A stretch of 64,000 nucleotides of DNA, taken from Thermoproteota archaeon (lineage in GTDB: Archaea; Thermoproteota; Nitrososphaeria; Nitrososphaerales; Nitrosopumilaceae). Every line of letters begins with the position of its first letter. Position 1 is the stretch's first letter. The stretch spans positions 124,001 to 188,000 of the forward strand of contig QQVN01000005.1 in assembly GCA_003352285.1 (NCBI GenBank), written 5' to 3'. Shown here piece by piece: positions 44,876-53,923 of the stretch. Below the pieces are notes generated by a model. That model was not told where the DNA came from. It saw nothing but the letters and a program-made list of their open reading frames with translations, and did not search any database. Position numbers and translations under genes: made by a program.

Positions 44876-45427
44876 TTATTTTTTCTTAGATTTTGAAGTG
44901 TCTTTAGCTGGTGCTTCTTTCTTTGGTTTGTCTTCTTTAGCTGGTGCTTCTTTCTTTGGTTTGTCTTCTTTAGCTGGTGCTTCTTTCTTTGGTTTGTCTT
45001 CTTTAGCTGGTGCTTCTTTCTTTGGTTTGTCTTCTTTAGCTGGTGCTTCTTTCTTTTCCTCAACAGTAGTTTCAACAGTTGCAGGCTCGGTAGGAGTTTC
45101 TACTTCGGTAGATATTTTTTCAGTTTTTGGTGTTTCTTTGTCATCAGATTTACTTGTTAATTCAGCATCAGCATCATATGGCGAAATCAGAATGAATCCT
45201 TCATCAGTCTTTGTCATTCTTACTCGAATCTTTCGTGGGGGGCTTCTAATTCCTCTTGACCATATTTGATGGGCAACATCCTCTTCGATTTTAATTTCTT
45301 CAGTTTTCATGTGATGTCTTGCAAATTCTTTAATCATATTGATCGCACGTTTTGCTCTTTGATTATCAGGTGAAAGGAGAACCTTACCTAGGTTAATTGT
45401 ATAAACACGTTCTAGTTCTTGAGACAA
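44876..45427 (-). CDS. rpl31e: Ribosomal protein L31e with long repetitive C-terminal tail
   Basis: A 183-residue protein starting at TTG directly after the rpl39e stop. Residues 1-90 are L31e (VYTINLGKVLL, RAKRAINMIKEFARHHM, and HQIWSRGIRSPPRKIRVRMTK). The other 90 or so are a low-complexity tail: an acidic/Thr part, then four or more copies of an 11-residue KKEAPAKEDKP repeat, ending KSKKK. Standard L31e has about 85-95 residues, so the tail doubles the protein. Its role is unknown. Confidence 0.94.
   Translation of the reverse strand: MSQELERVYTINLGKVLLSPDNQRAKRAINMIKEFARHHMKTEEIKIEEDVAHQIWSRGIRSPPRKIRVRMTKTDEGFILISPYDADAELTSKSDDKETPKTEKISTEVETPTEPATVETTVEEKKEAPAKEDKPKKEAPAKEDKPKKEAPAKEDKPKKEAPAKEDKPKKEAPAKDTSKSKKK
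44901..45058. repeat. 33-bp tandem repeat in the L31e tail
   Basis: Units start at 44901, 44934, 44967 and 45000 with a partial fifth at 45033. They are essentially identical and encode the basic/acidic undecapeptide of the L31e tail on the minus strand. Confidence 0.9.
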
Positions 45428-45586
45428 CTATCCTACCTCCACGTCAGTTTGTCTCCAAGCTCTACGCTTTGGATTAGTTCTAACTGAACGTCTAGTCCTT
45501 AAAATGACCCAAGCTGGAACAGGCGATGTCTGTTTCTGTTTTTTAATTAAACGAATTTTCCTTGGGGAAGACTTTCGCGCAGCCAT
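45428..45586 (-). CDS. rpl39e: Ribosomal protein L39e
   Basis: A 52-residue, very basic protein: MAARKSSPRKIRLIKKQKQ, then PVPAWVILRTRRSVRTNPKRRAWRQT, the L39e pattern. L39e lines the ribosomal exit tunnel. It is first in an operon with L31e, the usual archaeal pair: the L31e TTG follows its TAG directly. A TATA box lies about 28 bases upstream. Confidence 0.96.
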   Translation of the reverse strand: MAARKSSPRKIRLIKKQKQTSPVPAWVILRTRRSVRTNPKRRAWRQTDVEVG

Positions 45587-45607
45587 AAATTTTCAGGCAC
45601 GAAAAGC

Positions 45608-45618
45608 TCTTTTTAAAT
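45608..45618 (-). promoter_or_regulatory. TATA box of rpl39e-rpl31e
   Basis: ATTTAAAAAGA on the minus strand is centred about 28 bases before the rpl39e ATG at 45586, suggesting a leaderless mRNA. Confidence 0.5.
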
Positions 45619-45658
45619 GAATCTCGGTTTTTTTGGGCAAGGAGTACTTCAAATCATC

Positions 45659-46225
45659 TTAAACAAGATTGTTTTTTGAAAACAGGTCATGAATTTGTTT
45701 TAAGATTCTTGCAGATGCTCCCCACACTATATGGCCCTCAAACTTGAGAGTGTACATTTCTTTGATTGATTGATGATGAGGATCTAGATCTGGAGATAGG
45801 GTCTTCAAAAATGGTGCAAGAGGAATGCGGAGTATAGATTCAACTTCATGATTATCGTTTAGAGGAGGTAAATTTTCCAAGACTGCAACATATGGAGTTA
45901 TTACAAAACCAGAATTCAAAGTATTTACAGATTTTAGTTGGCCAACGACATCATCACGCTTAACATCAAGATCAATCTCTTCACGAGTTTCTCGTAACGC
46001 TGTATCTAAAAGATCAATATCCCCTGTTTCCCATTTTCCACCTGGAAATGCAATCTCTCCGGCATGAATATTGAGGTGGGATGCTTTTTTTGTCATTAAG
46101 ACAAGTGGGTTAGAATTATAGATTACAACAAGAACTGATGCATATTTGATATCAGGCTTAAGTTCAATATTTTGAAAATTACTTTTCAATGTTTTTTTAA
46201 TTTCGTTTAATTGCACAATATCCAT
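45659..46225 (-). CDS. Nudix hydrolase, CoA diphosphatase-like
   Basis: A 188-residue Nudix protein. The box reads FPGGKWETGDIDLLDTALRE followed by TREEIDLD, with the Glu residues needed for metal binding. The KWETGD-LLDTALRE form resembles the CoA/acyl-CoA pyrophosphatase subgroup (NudL-like). It probably cleaves a nucleoside-diphosphate-linked metabolite, and the substrate is only inferred from the subgroup. Confidence 0.88.
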   Translation of the reverse strand: MDIVQLNEIKKTLKSNFQNIELKPDIKYASVLVVIYNSNPLVLMTKKASHLNIHAGEIAFPGGKWETGDIDLLDTALRETREEIDLDVKRDDVVGQLKSVNTLNSGFVITPYVAVLENLPPLNDNHEVESILRIPLAPFLKTLSPDLDPHHQSIKEMYTLKFEGHIVWGASARILKQIHDLFSKNNLV

Positions 46226-46289
46226 TAAACCTGTTATTTATTGAATTTATCATTCAAAGGTTTTAACTAAGTAATTTTTCTCATTCATT

Positions 46290-47054
46290 ATGCCAATTAG
46301 ATTTGAGATAAATCCACCCAAAGTTATTCAGGATTCTATTCTATCACATAAGGAATTAGAAGAATCGGTCAGTAAGCTCAAACAAAGGATTGTGGATATA
46401 TCACCAAATTGTGATGGCATACATCTTACAGATTCAGTGTTAGGGGTACCACGAATTTCACCAATTACAGTAGGTGCACTAATTAGGAAAAAAGATCAAC
46501 AGCTAAAGATCACAGCTAGCTTACGTACACGAGATAGAAACTTGACATCATTAACACAATCACTGTGTGATGCATTATTGTTAGGGTTGAATGGCATGCT
46601 AATCCTCAAAGGAGATGCCCCACCTGCAGGCCCTAAGGATTCAGGATTAATTCCAAGTCAAGCTGTAAAACATTTCAAAGAAATTGGATTTAGAGAAAAA
46701 ATTGATCTTTTTTTATCACTTCCAAATTATCCTGATTTTGAAAAAATACAAAAAAAAATCGATGCAGAGCCAACAGGATTTGTAACTCAAGTAATTCATA
46801 CCGAAGATGAAGTTGCAAGAATTGTTGACAAACTAAAGCCTCAAGGATTCAAGGTCATTCCTGTGGTGTTACTCCCTTCTGAAAAGAACAAAAAATCAGC
46901 AGAATTTCTCAGACTTGATTGGTCAAATTATCAAAATAGAGTCGCAGACTTTATTGAAAAAGTTGCAAATATTTCAGAAAGTGTGATTCTGACTTCGCCA
47001 AATGACTTTACCCTAGCAAAATCTACGCTTGAGCAGATTAAAGAATCCAGATAA
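46290..47054 (+). CDS. metF: Methylenetetrahydrofolate reductase-like protein
   Basis: A 254-residue TIM-barrel protein of the MetF type. Visible blocks are FEINPPK at the N-terminus, CDGIHLTDSVLGVPRISP, LGLNGMLILKGDAP (the family's GDxP/GDPP flavin region) and FVTQVIHTEDE. It should supply methyl-folate or its analogue for methionine synthase, encoded about 500 bases away on the other strand. The cofactor (folate or other pterin) is uncertain. Confidence 0.85.
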   Translation: MPIRFEINPPKVIQDSILSHKELEESVSKLKQRIVDISPNCDGIHLTDSVLGVPRISPITVGALIRKKDQQLKITASLRTRDRNLTSLTQSLCDALLLGLNGMLILKGDAPPAGPKDSGLIPSQAVKHFKEIGFREKIDLFLSLPNYPDFEKIQKKIDAEPTGFVTQVIHTEDEVARIVDKLKPQGFKVIPVVLLPSEKNKKSAEFLRLDWSNYQNRVADFIEKVANISESVILTSPNDFTLAKSTLEQIKESR

Positions 47055-47134
47055 GAAATCAGATGTACATTTGAACAAACAAAAGTTTGTAATCAAATTT
47101 CATAGTAATCATATCATGTCAGGTGCAGATAATC

Positions 47135-47527
47135 ATGCAAACTAGAGTAATTGTAGTAGATGATAACATAGATACTCTGGATATTTTTTGTGAGTATTTA
47201 GAATTAAAAGACTGCCAGGTTGTAGGTAAGGGTTACAACGGTCTTGATGCAGTCAAATTGTATGAAGAGCACCATCCAGATATCGCTCTACTTGATGTAA
47301 TGATGCCAGATTATGATGGAATGTATGCACTAGAAAAGATTAAGGAATTAGACCCTAATGCTAAAGTCATAATGGTCACTGCAGATTTGACTGATAAGAC
47401 AGCAAAGCGATGCAATGAATTGGGAGCCTCTGAGATCATTTACAAACCATATGAGATTGAAGACGTGGTAGAAGTCGTTCAAAATGTTATGAGCGGTAAA
47501 AAATTTGTCTCATCATTTGTAAAATAA
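47135..47527 (+). CDS. Receiver-only response regulator (CheY-like), second copy
   Basis: A 130-residue receiver: acidic pair D9-D10, phospho-acceptor D54 (IALLDVMMPDYDG), T82 and K104. It lacks an output domain. It is a paralogue of the receiver at 37524. The ATG at 47135 is chosen; a GTG at 47123 is in frame. A nine-codon ORF (47116-47145, MSGADNHAN) overlaps the start in another frame. Its stop is opposed end to end with metH. Confidence 0.9.
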   Translation: MQTRVIVVDDNIDTLDIFCEYLELKDCQVVGKGYNGLDAVKLYEEHHPDIALLDVMMPDYDGMYALEKIKELDPNAKVIMVTADLTDKTAKRCNELGASEIIYKPYEIEDVVEVVQNVMSGKKFVSSFVK

Positions 47528-50089
47528 TCAAAGAACAAAATATTCTGCATCAGGGTGATGAACCACGATTGCTGCTGTGGATTGCTCAGGAATTATCTGC
47601 CCAGACTCAGTTAGTCGCATACCAGATTTTTCAGGCTCTAGTAATTTCCAGACCAGACTATGTTGAGACACATCAGGACAACTTGGATATCCCCAGCTAT
47701 AACGAAGACCTCTTGATTCACCAATCTTTAATTCGTTCTTAATTTTTCTATTAACCCATTCTGCCAAAGCCTCAGCTGACTCTACAGCTAAACCATGAAG
47801 ATAGTATGCATCAGTGTATCTATCCTCCTTGTTCCATTTTTCAATGATATCTGCAACTTTGTTGCCAACAGTTACTGATTGGAATGCAACAATGTCATCT
47901 TCTCCAAAATAATCTGCCAAGCAAAGATGTTTGCTTTTTGCAGAGCGTGGAAAATCAAAGATTACCTCTTCTCCTTTAGGGTGCTTAACAACTAGTTTTC
48001 CGTCTTTACCATGACATCGATAGTACCCATACACGATATTTGGTTCAAATAATTCATCATGTATAATTCGCTTCTTCCATTCTTCAAGTAATTTTTCATG
48101 ATCAGATTCAGAAGCCTCTCCTGCCTTTCCACGTAAACCCCATGATAATTTGAATAGAGATTTTTTATCTAAAAGAGGCCACACTTTGTTCATATCAATA
48201 TCCCAAGGGCCCAATCTTATTTGGACACCAATACTTGGAGGAGTGGGCGGAGTAACAGGTTCAATTTTACTTCGTGGAAGATTTGCAACGTCAGATGAAG
48301 ATTTTGTTGGCTCCTTCCATTGTTCTAATCGCGATTTCCATTCTTGTAATAAAGATTCTTTTTGATCAGATACCAATTTGTCCATTGTTTTTAGTCCGTC
48401 AAACATTGTATTACAGTAAAAGACTCCTGATTCGTAAATCCCACCATCTTTTGCGATACGATTAATGTAATTGCTGTTAATAGCAGCACCACCACAAAGA
48501 ATTGGAATTTTCATATTGTTTTTTCTAGCATGTTCTACAAAAAATTGCATTTGCTTTGAAGTAGAAACAAGCAAGGCAGACAAACCAACTGCATCTGGCT
48601 TTACTTCATCTATTTTTTCAAGAAAGTTTTGCAATGGAACTTGTTTGCCAAGGTCGTAAACAGTGAATCCGTTATTTTCAAAAATTGTTTTTACAAGATT
48701 CTTTCCAATATCATGAACATCCCCATATACAGTGCCCAAAACAAGTTTTCCTTTACTAGAGCCCTCTTCTTTTAGCAGATATTTTTCAAGCTCTGCTACT
48801 GCCGCCTTCATACATTCAGCAGATTTGAGTACAAATGGAAGTATCAGCTCACCTGAACCAAACTTATCTCCAACTTCTTTCATGGCAGGCAGTAGATCCT
48901 CATTCAAAGTTTTGATGGCTCCATCATGAGTAACCTCCTTAGGAGCATTTAGCTCTAGAGTTCCATTTTTTTCTATAAGTAAATCACTTTTAGAAATTTT
49001 ATCTGCAATAGATTCAACAACGTCTTTTTGAATTCCATCTTTTAATCGATTAATTATTCTAAAGTTGGCTCGCTTTCCAGGATTCCATGTAGGATCAACA
49101 TCAACTTTTTTGGTAGAGGTAGTCTTTGGGTTAATTTTTTCAAAATGAGTTATCAAGTCAGAAAGCGCATCAGGATGAGAGTTAAAGATTAGATCTTCAA
49201 CTAGTTTCCTTTCTTTTTCATCAATTTCCCCATATGGTACAATCTCTTTTGCATTGACTATTGCTGCATCCAAGCCTGCTTTTACTGCATGATGTAAGAA
49301 AACAGAATTGAGGATTTTTCGTGCATATGGAACCAATCCAAAGCTAATGTTACTTAAGCCAAGAACAGTATATGACTCTGGAAATTTTTCCTTTACCAGT
49401 TTTATTCCCTCAAGAGTGTTTTTCCCTGCATCAAGGAATTCGTCTTCACCTGTTGCAAGTGTAAAAGTCAAAACATCAAAAATGAATTGTTCTTTTTTGA
49501 GTCCATATTGTTTACCGGTTTCATATAATAATTCTGCAGTCTCTAGTTTTTGTTGAGGTGTTTTTGCCATTCCCTTTGGGCCAATGCATAATGCAATTGC
49601 TGGAACCCCATATTTTGCCATCAAAGGAGCTAGTTTTTTGAAGCGACTTCCATCACCTTCTAGATTAATTGAATTAATTATTGGCCTTCCAGGAATTTGT
49701 GTAATTGCAGCTTCAATTACTGCAGGATCTGTTGAATCAATTACAAGTGGAGCATCTACCTCAAGACTAATTCGTTTTACCAATTTCAACATAAACTCTA
49801 ATTCATCTGATCTTTCTGTAGTAGCGACACAAACATCAAGACAGTGTGCACCATCTTCAACTTGTTTTCTTGCTAAATCAACCAAGCCATCAAAGTCATC
49901 AGAAAGGACCAATTCCTTTGCTTTTTTGGAACCTTGTGTGTTAAGGCGCTCACCAATAATCATTGGAGCTGGCTCTTGTCTTAATTCAACTGCCTTTAAT
50001 GATGAACTTACACGTGGGATTACCAATGGATTTCTACCTAACGATTTTTCTAAATACTTAACCCTTATTGGATTGAGCTTTTTCGTCAA
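47528..50089 (-). CDS. metH: Methionine synthase, pterin/B12/activation subunit
   Basis: An 853-residue protein covering three of the four MetH modules: the pterin-binding TIM barrel (about 40-330, MIIGERLNTQGSKK), the cobalamin module with DVHDIGKN at about 455-462 and GLSALLVSTS, and the AdoMet reactivation domain near the C-terminus (RYSWGYPSCPD). The homocysteine module is a separate gene immediately upstream, overlapping by 32 bases. Together they transfer methyl from methyl-pterin to homocysteine through cobalamin. Confidence 0.95.
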   Translation of the reverse strand: MTKKLNPIRVKYLEKSLGRNPLVIPRVSSSLKAVELRQEPAPMIIGERLNTQGSKKAKELVLSDDFDGLVDLARKQVEDGAHCLDVCVATTERSDELEFMLKLVKRISLEVDAPLVIDSTDPAVIEAAITQIPGRPIINSINLEGDGSRFKKLAPLMAKYGVPAIALCIGPKGMAKTPQQKLETAELLYETGKQYGLKKEQFIFDVLTFTLATGEDEFLDAGKNTLEGIKLVKEKFPESYTVLGLSNISFGLVPYARKILNSVFLHHAVKAGLDAAIVNAKEIVPYGEIDEKERKLVEDLIFNSHPDALSDLITHFEKINPKTTSTKKVDVDPTWNPGKRANFRIINRLKDGIQKDVVESIADKISKSDLLIEKNGTLELNAPKEVTHDGAIKTLNEDLLPAMKEVGDKFGSGELILPFVLKSAECMKAAVAELEKYLLKEEGSSKGKLVLGTVYGDVHDIGKNLVKTIFENNGFTVYDLGKQVPLQNFLEKIDEVKPDAVGLSALLVSTSKQMQFFVEHARKNNMKIPILCGGAAINSNYINRIAKDGGIYESGVFYCNTMFDGLKTMDKLVSDQKESLLQEWKSRLEQWKEPTKSSSDVANLPRSKIEPVTPPTPPSIGVQIRLGPWDIDMNKVWPLLDKKSLFKLSWGLRGKAGEASESDHEKLLEEWKKRIIHDELFEPNIVYGYYRCHGKDGKLVVKHPKGEEVIFDFPRSAKSKHLCLADYFGEDDIVAFQSVTVGNKVADIIEKWNKEDRYTDAYYLHGLAVESAEALAEWVNRKIKNELKIGESRGLRYSWGYPSCPDVSQHSLVWKLLEPEKSGMRLTESGQIIPEQSTAAIVVHHPDAEYFVL

Positions 50090-51020
50090 TTACTTTCCTG
50101 AGTGCTCGAATATGCTCAGGGTTTGTACCGCAACAACCGCCAATAATTCTAACTTTTGGAAATTGATTAAGAAAATCGCCTAATGCTTTAGCCATTCCTT
50201 CCGGACTCATTTTGTAAACGGCCTTTCCTCCTTCATTTTCAGGCATCCCAGCATTTGGAACGACAAGGAGATTATGCTCTTTTTGCTCATCGAGCCATTG
50301 TACACTTGGGGTCATCTCTAATGGACCTGTAGAACAATTTAGTCCAAAGACATCAATGCCCATATCAGATACAGTAGTATATGCTGCTTGAATGTTTGTA
50401 CCAAGAAGCATTTTTCCATATTGATCAAGAGTAGTATTTGCAATAAGAGGAATTTTCTTATCAGTTTTTTCCATAGCTTGATGTGAACCCTCAATTGCAA
50501 GTTTTACTTCAAGTATATCCTGACTTGTTTCGATAAGTAATGCATCAACTCCTCCAAGAATTAATCCTTCAGCTTGTAAAGCAAATGCACTACGAATTTC
50601 ATCTAGTGGTATTTGTCCTAGGTCTGGATCGTTTGAGCTAGGAAGAAACCCAGTAGGGCCCATAGAGCCAACGACATAACGTGGTTTATCGGTAAATTCA
50701 GTAGTGGTTTCTACTGCAAGTTGAGCTATTTTTTTATTAAATTCAACAGTTTGATCACCAAAACCATATTCATCAAGCTTTAGTTTGTTTGAGCCAAATG
50801 AGTTTGTCTCTATACAGTCAGCTCCTGCCTCAAGATATTTTTTATGAATTTTTTTTATCCATTCTGGATGAGTGATGACAAGGCCATCATTGAATCCATC
50901 CTTACCGTTAGGAAAATCGTCAGGCTTTGGATCAAATTTCTGAATTTCAGTACCCATAGCACCATCAAAGAGAAGTACGCGGTTCTTGAGGGCTTCAAGA
51001 AATGGTTCTTTTTGAGTCAA
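50058..51020 (-). CDS. Homocysteine S-methyltransferase subunit of methionine synthase
   Basis: A 320-residue protein equal to the N-terminal homocysteine module of MetH. Blocks seen are LLFDGAMGTEIQKFDP, ADCIETNSFGSNK, GSMGPTG, the zinc Cys in GLNCSTGP and the paired zinc cysteines in IIGGCCGTNPEHI. It ends normally with a lysine-rich tail before the second subunit. The genes overlap by 32 bases in different frames, so coupled translation of two chains is likely. Confidence 0.94.
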   Translation of the reverse strand: MTQKEPFLEALKNRVLLFDGAMGTEIQKFDPKPDDFPNGKDGFNDGLVITHPEWIKKIHKKYLEAGADCIETNSFGSNKLKLDEYGFGDQTVEFNKKIAQLAVETTTEFTDKPRYVVGSMGPTGFLPSSNDPDLGQIPLDEIRSAFALQAEGLILGGVDALLIETSQDILEVKLAIEGSHQAMEKTDKKIPLIANTTLDQYGKMLLGTNIQAAYTTVSDMGIDVFGLNCSTGPLEMTPSVQWLDEQKEHNLLVVPNAGMPENEGGKAVYKMSPEGMAKALGDFLNQFPKVRIIGGCCGTNPEHIRALRKVIDEKAQSNKG

Positions 51021-51143
51021 ATTCTATTTGTAAACGAATTTGTTACTACTAAATTCTTTGCCGCGATATAACCTTCACAAAAAGGTAGAATCATTATTGC
51101 ATGTTTCAAATTAGGTTGAAAAAACAAAAAATTGGAATAAAAA

Positions 51144-52262
51144 ATGCACAAAGTTGGAATTTCAAATAGAATTAGAGGAGCTACGTTTTTTCAACATGCC
51201 GGAATTTCAATCCTCTTTGTATTCATGCCAATTATTGCCAAAGGAGTAACAGACTCGTTATTTGAAATTGGCATAATTGTTGCGTCATTTAGTTTCGCAC
51301 AGATTCTTTCAGAGCTATATTTTGGTAGAATTTCTGATAAAATGGGAAAAAGGCTATTGTTCATTCGTATAGGATTCATTAGTTGTGCCATTACTTTTGG
51401 GTTGCATTATTTTGCAGACGACACAGGTTTGTTATTGCTTGCTAGAGTAGGAGCAGGAGTTGCTAGTGGAATAATGATTCCAGCAATGATAGCCTATTCA
51501 TATGAATCTGGCAAAGATAAGATAAAGGTCGCTTCAATAATTTCATTTCACGCGTTAGGTTGGATGGCGGGGATTATTGCTGCTGGAATTACCAATGATG
51601 TGAAATTAATGTTCTTGGTAAGCAGCGGATTCTTTTTTGTTGGCTTGTTGATCTCTATGAAATTACCAAATACCTTAATCGAAAAGGAAACAGGTTCTGG
51701 AACAACAAGAAAAGTTATTGTAAAAAATAAATTTCTTTTTCTTTCGTTACTATTGAGGCATATTGGTGCTACATCAGTATGGACAATTTTACCAATTATG
51801 TTAATGGAGGAATTGGGTGCAGAGTTGTATCAGGTGTCAATTGTGTATGTATCAAACACGTTGACTGCGTTTGTTATAATGACATTGATGGCATCAAGAA
51901 TAAAAATTCCGCATGTATTAAAATTCAAAATTGGTATAGGGATGACTAGCTTTGTTTTTGTTGGGCTTATACTAATTTCTGATTGGTGGATGGCAATTCC
52001 ATTTATGTCACTAGTCGGAGGAACTTGGGCGTTTCTCTTTATTGGAGGTAATTTTCATTTAATGGAGAATAATCCTCGTTCAACATCTACAGGAATCTTC
52101 AGCTCTACAATTTCAATTGCGACAGTTGTCGGTCCAGTGATTGGAGGAACTATTGCTTTTGTTTTTAATTATTCAGGAGTAATGATATTTGCCATTGCGG
52201 TGATTTTGATATCATTTTTTGTCTCACTTCGAATAAGAGAAGAGATTGCAAAGAATGCATAA
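51144..52262 (+). CDS. MFS transporter
   Basis: A 372-residue protein with about 11-12 hydrophobic segments and the MFS loop 2-3 motif GRISDKMGKRLLF (G-x3-D-x2-G-x-R/K). A central cytoplasmic loop with KETGSGTTRKVIVKNK separates the halves. The first half has ARVGAGVASGIMIPAM, typical of drug or metabolite exporters. Substrate is unknown. It stands alone and divergent from metH, about 120 bases away. Confidence 0.88.
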   Translation: MHKVGISNRIRGATFFQHAGISILFVFMPIIAKGVTDSLFEIGIIVASFSFAQILSELYFGRISDKMGKRLLFIRIGFISCAITFGLHYFADDTGLLLLARVGAGVASGIMIPAMIAYSYESGKDKIKVASIISFHALGWMAGIIAAGITNDVKLMFLVSSGFFFVGLLISMKLPNTLIEKETGSGTTRKVIVKNKFLFLSLLLRHIGATSVWTILPIMLMEELGAELYQVSIVYVSNTLTAFVIMTLMASRIKIPHVLKFKIGIGMTSFVFVGLILISDWWMAIPFMSLVGGTWAFLFIGGNFHLMENNPRSTSTGIFSSTISIATVVGPVIGGTIAFVFNYSGVMIFAIAVILISFFVSLRIREEIAKNA

Positions 52263-52395
52263 TGCATCAATTCTAGTGTTTATTGATTTGAACATACAAC
52301 TTTCTATTAAATTCAAGAATTAATTGTAGATAGGAGTCATTTTCTCCCAAAGGACTCAAGCCAGACCTAGAATTCAGGGTTCTTTGGGAATTTTA

Positions 52396-53154
52396 TTATC
52401 TTAATCCCCATCTTGACATTACCTTATTTTCGAGACGTTTAAACACAATTCCATCAATAACGATTCCTATTGCCATGATGATAATCATTATTGCAATTAC
52501 TTGTGAGACATCAACTGTTTGTCTCCCTACATTAAGCAGGAATCCAAGACCTAAAAATGAGAATAGAATCTCAGCTCCAATAACACCTCTCCATGCAAAT
52601 GCCCATCCTTGCTTGAATCCGCTTATCATGTATGGGAATGCAGCAGGAATCAAAACATTTGTCACTAATTGACTACCCTTTGCACCCATGTTACGAGCAG
52701 CCTCAATGTAATGAGGATCAATGTTTTTGACTCCAGAATATGTGTTGATTGTTACGGCAAATATTGCTCCAATGGCTGTAACAAAAATAATTCCTGCATC
52801 GCTAATGCCAAACCAAATTAACGCCAATGGTACCCAAGCTACTGATGGAATAGATTGTAATCCCAATACCAGTGAGCCAATTGTTTGATTTACAGTCTCA
52901 ACTCTTGCCATGAAAATTCCAAGTACTATGCCACCTACAATTGCAATTGCCAATCCAACGATTAATCTTGCAATGCTGGTTCCAATTCCATAAAACAGGC
53001 TTCCATCTGATGCGCTATACACCAGATCTTCGGCTACCTCATATGCAGATGGAAAAATTTCATTGGGCCAGAAATTTAGATCTCCAACTATTTGCCAGAT
53101 TACAATTACTGCAATGTAAAATGCAATTTTTTTCCATAACATTTTAGATTTCAT
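52396..53154 (-). CDS. ABC importer permease (SsuC/TauC type)
   Basis: A 252-residue inner-membrane permease with six or so helices and the EAA loop EAARNMGAKGSQLVTNVLIPAA. It fits the nitrate/sulfonate/taurine/bicarbonate family (BPD_transp_1). It is the last of three genes for one importer, starting 4 bases after the ATPase stop. Substrate cannot be assigned from the permease. Confidence 0.92.
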   Translation of the reverse strand: MKSKMLWKKIAFYIAVIVIWQIVGDLNFWPNEIFPSAYEVAEDLVYSASDGSLFYGIGTSIARLIVGLAIAIVGGIVLGIFMARVETVNQTIGSLVLGLQSIPSVAWVPLALIWFGISDAGIIFVTAIGAIFAVTINTYSGVKNIDPHYIEAARNMGAKGSQLVTNVLIPAAFPYMISGFKQGWAFAWRGVIGAEILFSFLGLGFLLNVGRQTVDVSQVIAIMIIIMAIGIVIDGIVFKRLENKVMSRWGLR

Positions 53155-53158
53155 ATCA

Positions 53159-53923
53159 TCACTCTTTTGTTTTCTTAACCTCAGGTCTTAATTCGGCTAA
53201 AATCTCTTGTTGGTGTTTCATTAGTTGTTCGTCTTCGGCTAATCTTGGTCTTCTATAATCAATTGCTAATTCTTTTTTTATTGTTGAGGGTCGGTTACTA
53301 AATATTGCAACTTTTGATCCAAGAACTACAGCTTCAGAAACATTATGAGTTACAAACAAGATTGTTTTTTTGGTTCTTTCCCAGATAAGCTGCATTTCAA
53401 CTAGCAATAGGTCACGAGTTTGTGCATCAAGAGCAGCAAACGGTTCATCCATTAGCAACACATCAGGATCCATTACGAGGGCTCGGGCAATTGCCACTCT
53501 TTGTTTCATTCCTGTAGATAGTTGATATGTGTATGAATCTGCAAATTTGGTTAGCTGCATCATGTCAAGATAACGATGAGAAATTTGTGATCTTTTTTCC
53601 TTTGGTATTCCGGCCATCTTCAAGCCAAATTCAACATTATCAATGACCTTTAGCCATGGAAAAAGTGCACCTTCCTGAAATACCATTATTCTTTCAGGTC
53701 CAGTACCAGAAACGGGCTTTCCATCAAAGAGTATCTCACCCTCATCGGGATTCTCAAGTCCAGCTACTATGCGTAAGAATGTAGACTTGCCACATCCTGA
53801 AGGACCAACAAGACATACAAAGTCACCATCTTCGACTTGGAGATTAATTCCTCCTAGAGCTTTTAGATTATATTTTTCGTGCTTGAAATATTTTACAATA
53901 TTTTTTGCTTCAAGTTTAGTCAT
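53159..53923 (-). CDS. ABC importer ATPase (SsuB/TauB type)
   Basis: A 254-residue ATPase: Walker A GPSGCGKST near 39-47, Q loop VFQEGALFPW, signature LSTGMKQRVAIARAL (LSTGM in place of LSGGM), Walker B VLLMDEPFAALD and switch His in FVTHNVSEA. It overlaps the binding-protein gene by 8 bases and precedes the permease. It drives uptake of an unknown nitrate/sulfonate-class substrate. Confidence 0.94.
   Translation of the reverse strand: MTKLEAKNIVKYFKHEKYNLKALGGINLQVEDGDFVCLVGPSGCGKSTFLRIVAGLENPDEGEILFDGKPVSGTGPERIMVFQEGALFPWLKVIDNVEFGLKMAGIPKEKRSQISHRYLDMMQLTKFADSYTYQLSTGMKQRVAIARALVMDPDVLLMDEPFAALDAQTRDLLLVEMQLIWERTKKTILFVTHNVSEAVVLGSKVAIFSNRPSTIKKELAIDYRRPRLAEDEQLMKHQQEILAELRPEVKKTKE

Noticed and set aside
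44901-45058. Regular 33-bp repeats as a CRISPR array
   Set aside because: The units touch without unique spacers and keep a reading frame in a ribosomal protein; the same applies to 16738-16823 and 38252-38339.
44898-45269. Long plus-strand frame opposite L31e
   Set aside because: It is the mirror of the 33-bp repeat, giving a Leu/Ala/Gly/Ser-rich pseudo-peptide; the L31e frame is the coding one.
50058-50089. Methionine synthase overlap as a sequencing frameshift
   Set aside because: The break falls at a domain boundary and each part has a normal terminus, so a genuine split gene is more likely.
52263-52395. Gene in the gap after the MFS transporter
   Set aside because: Only short frames without conserved residues; probably the 3' ends and terminators of two convergent genes.
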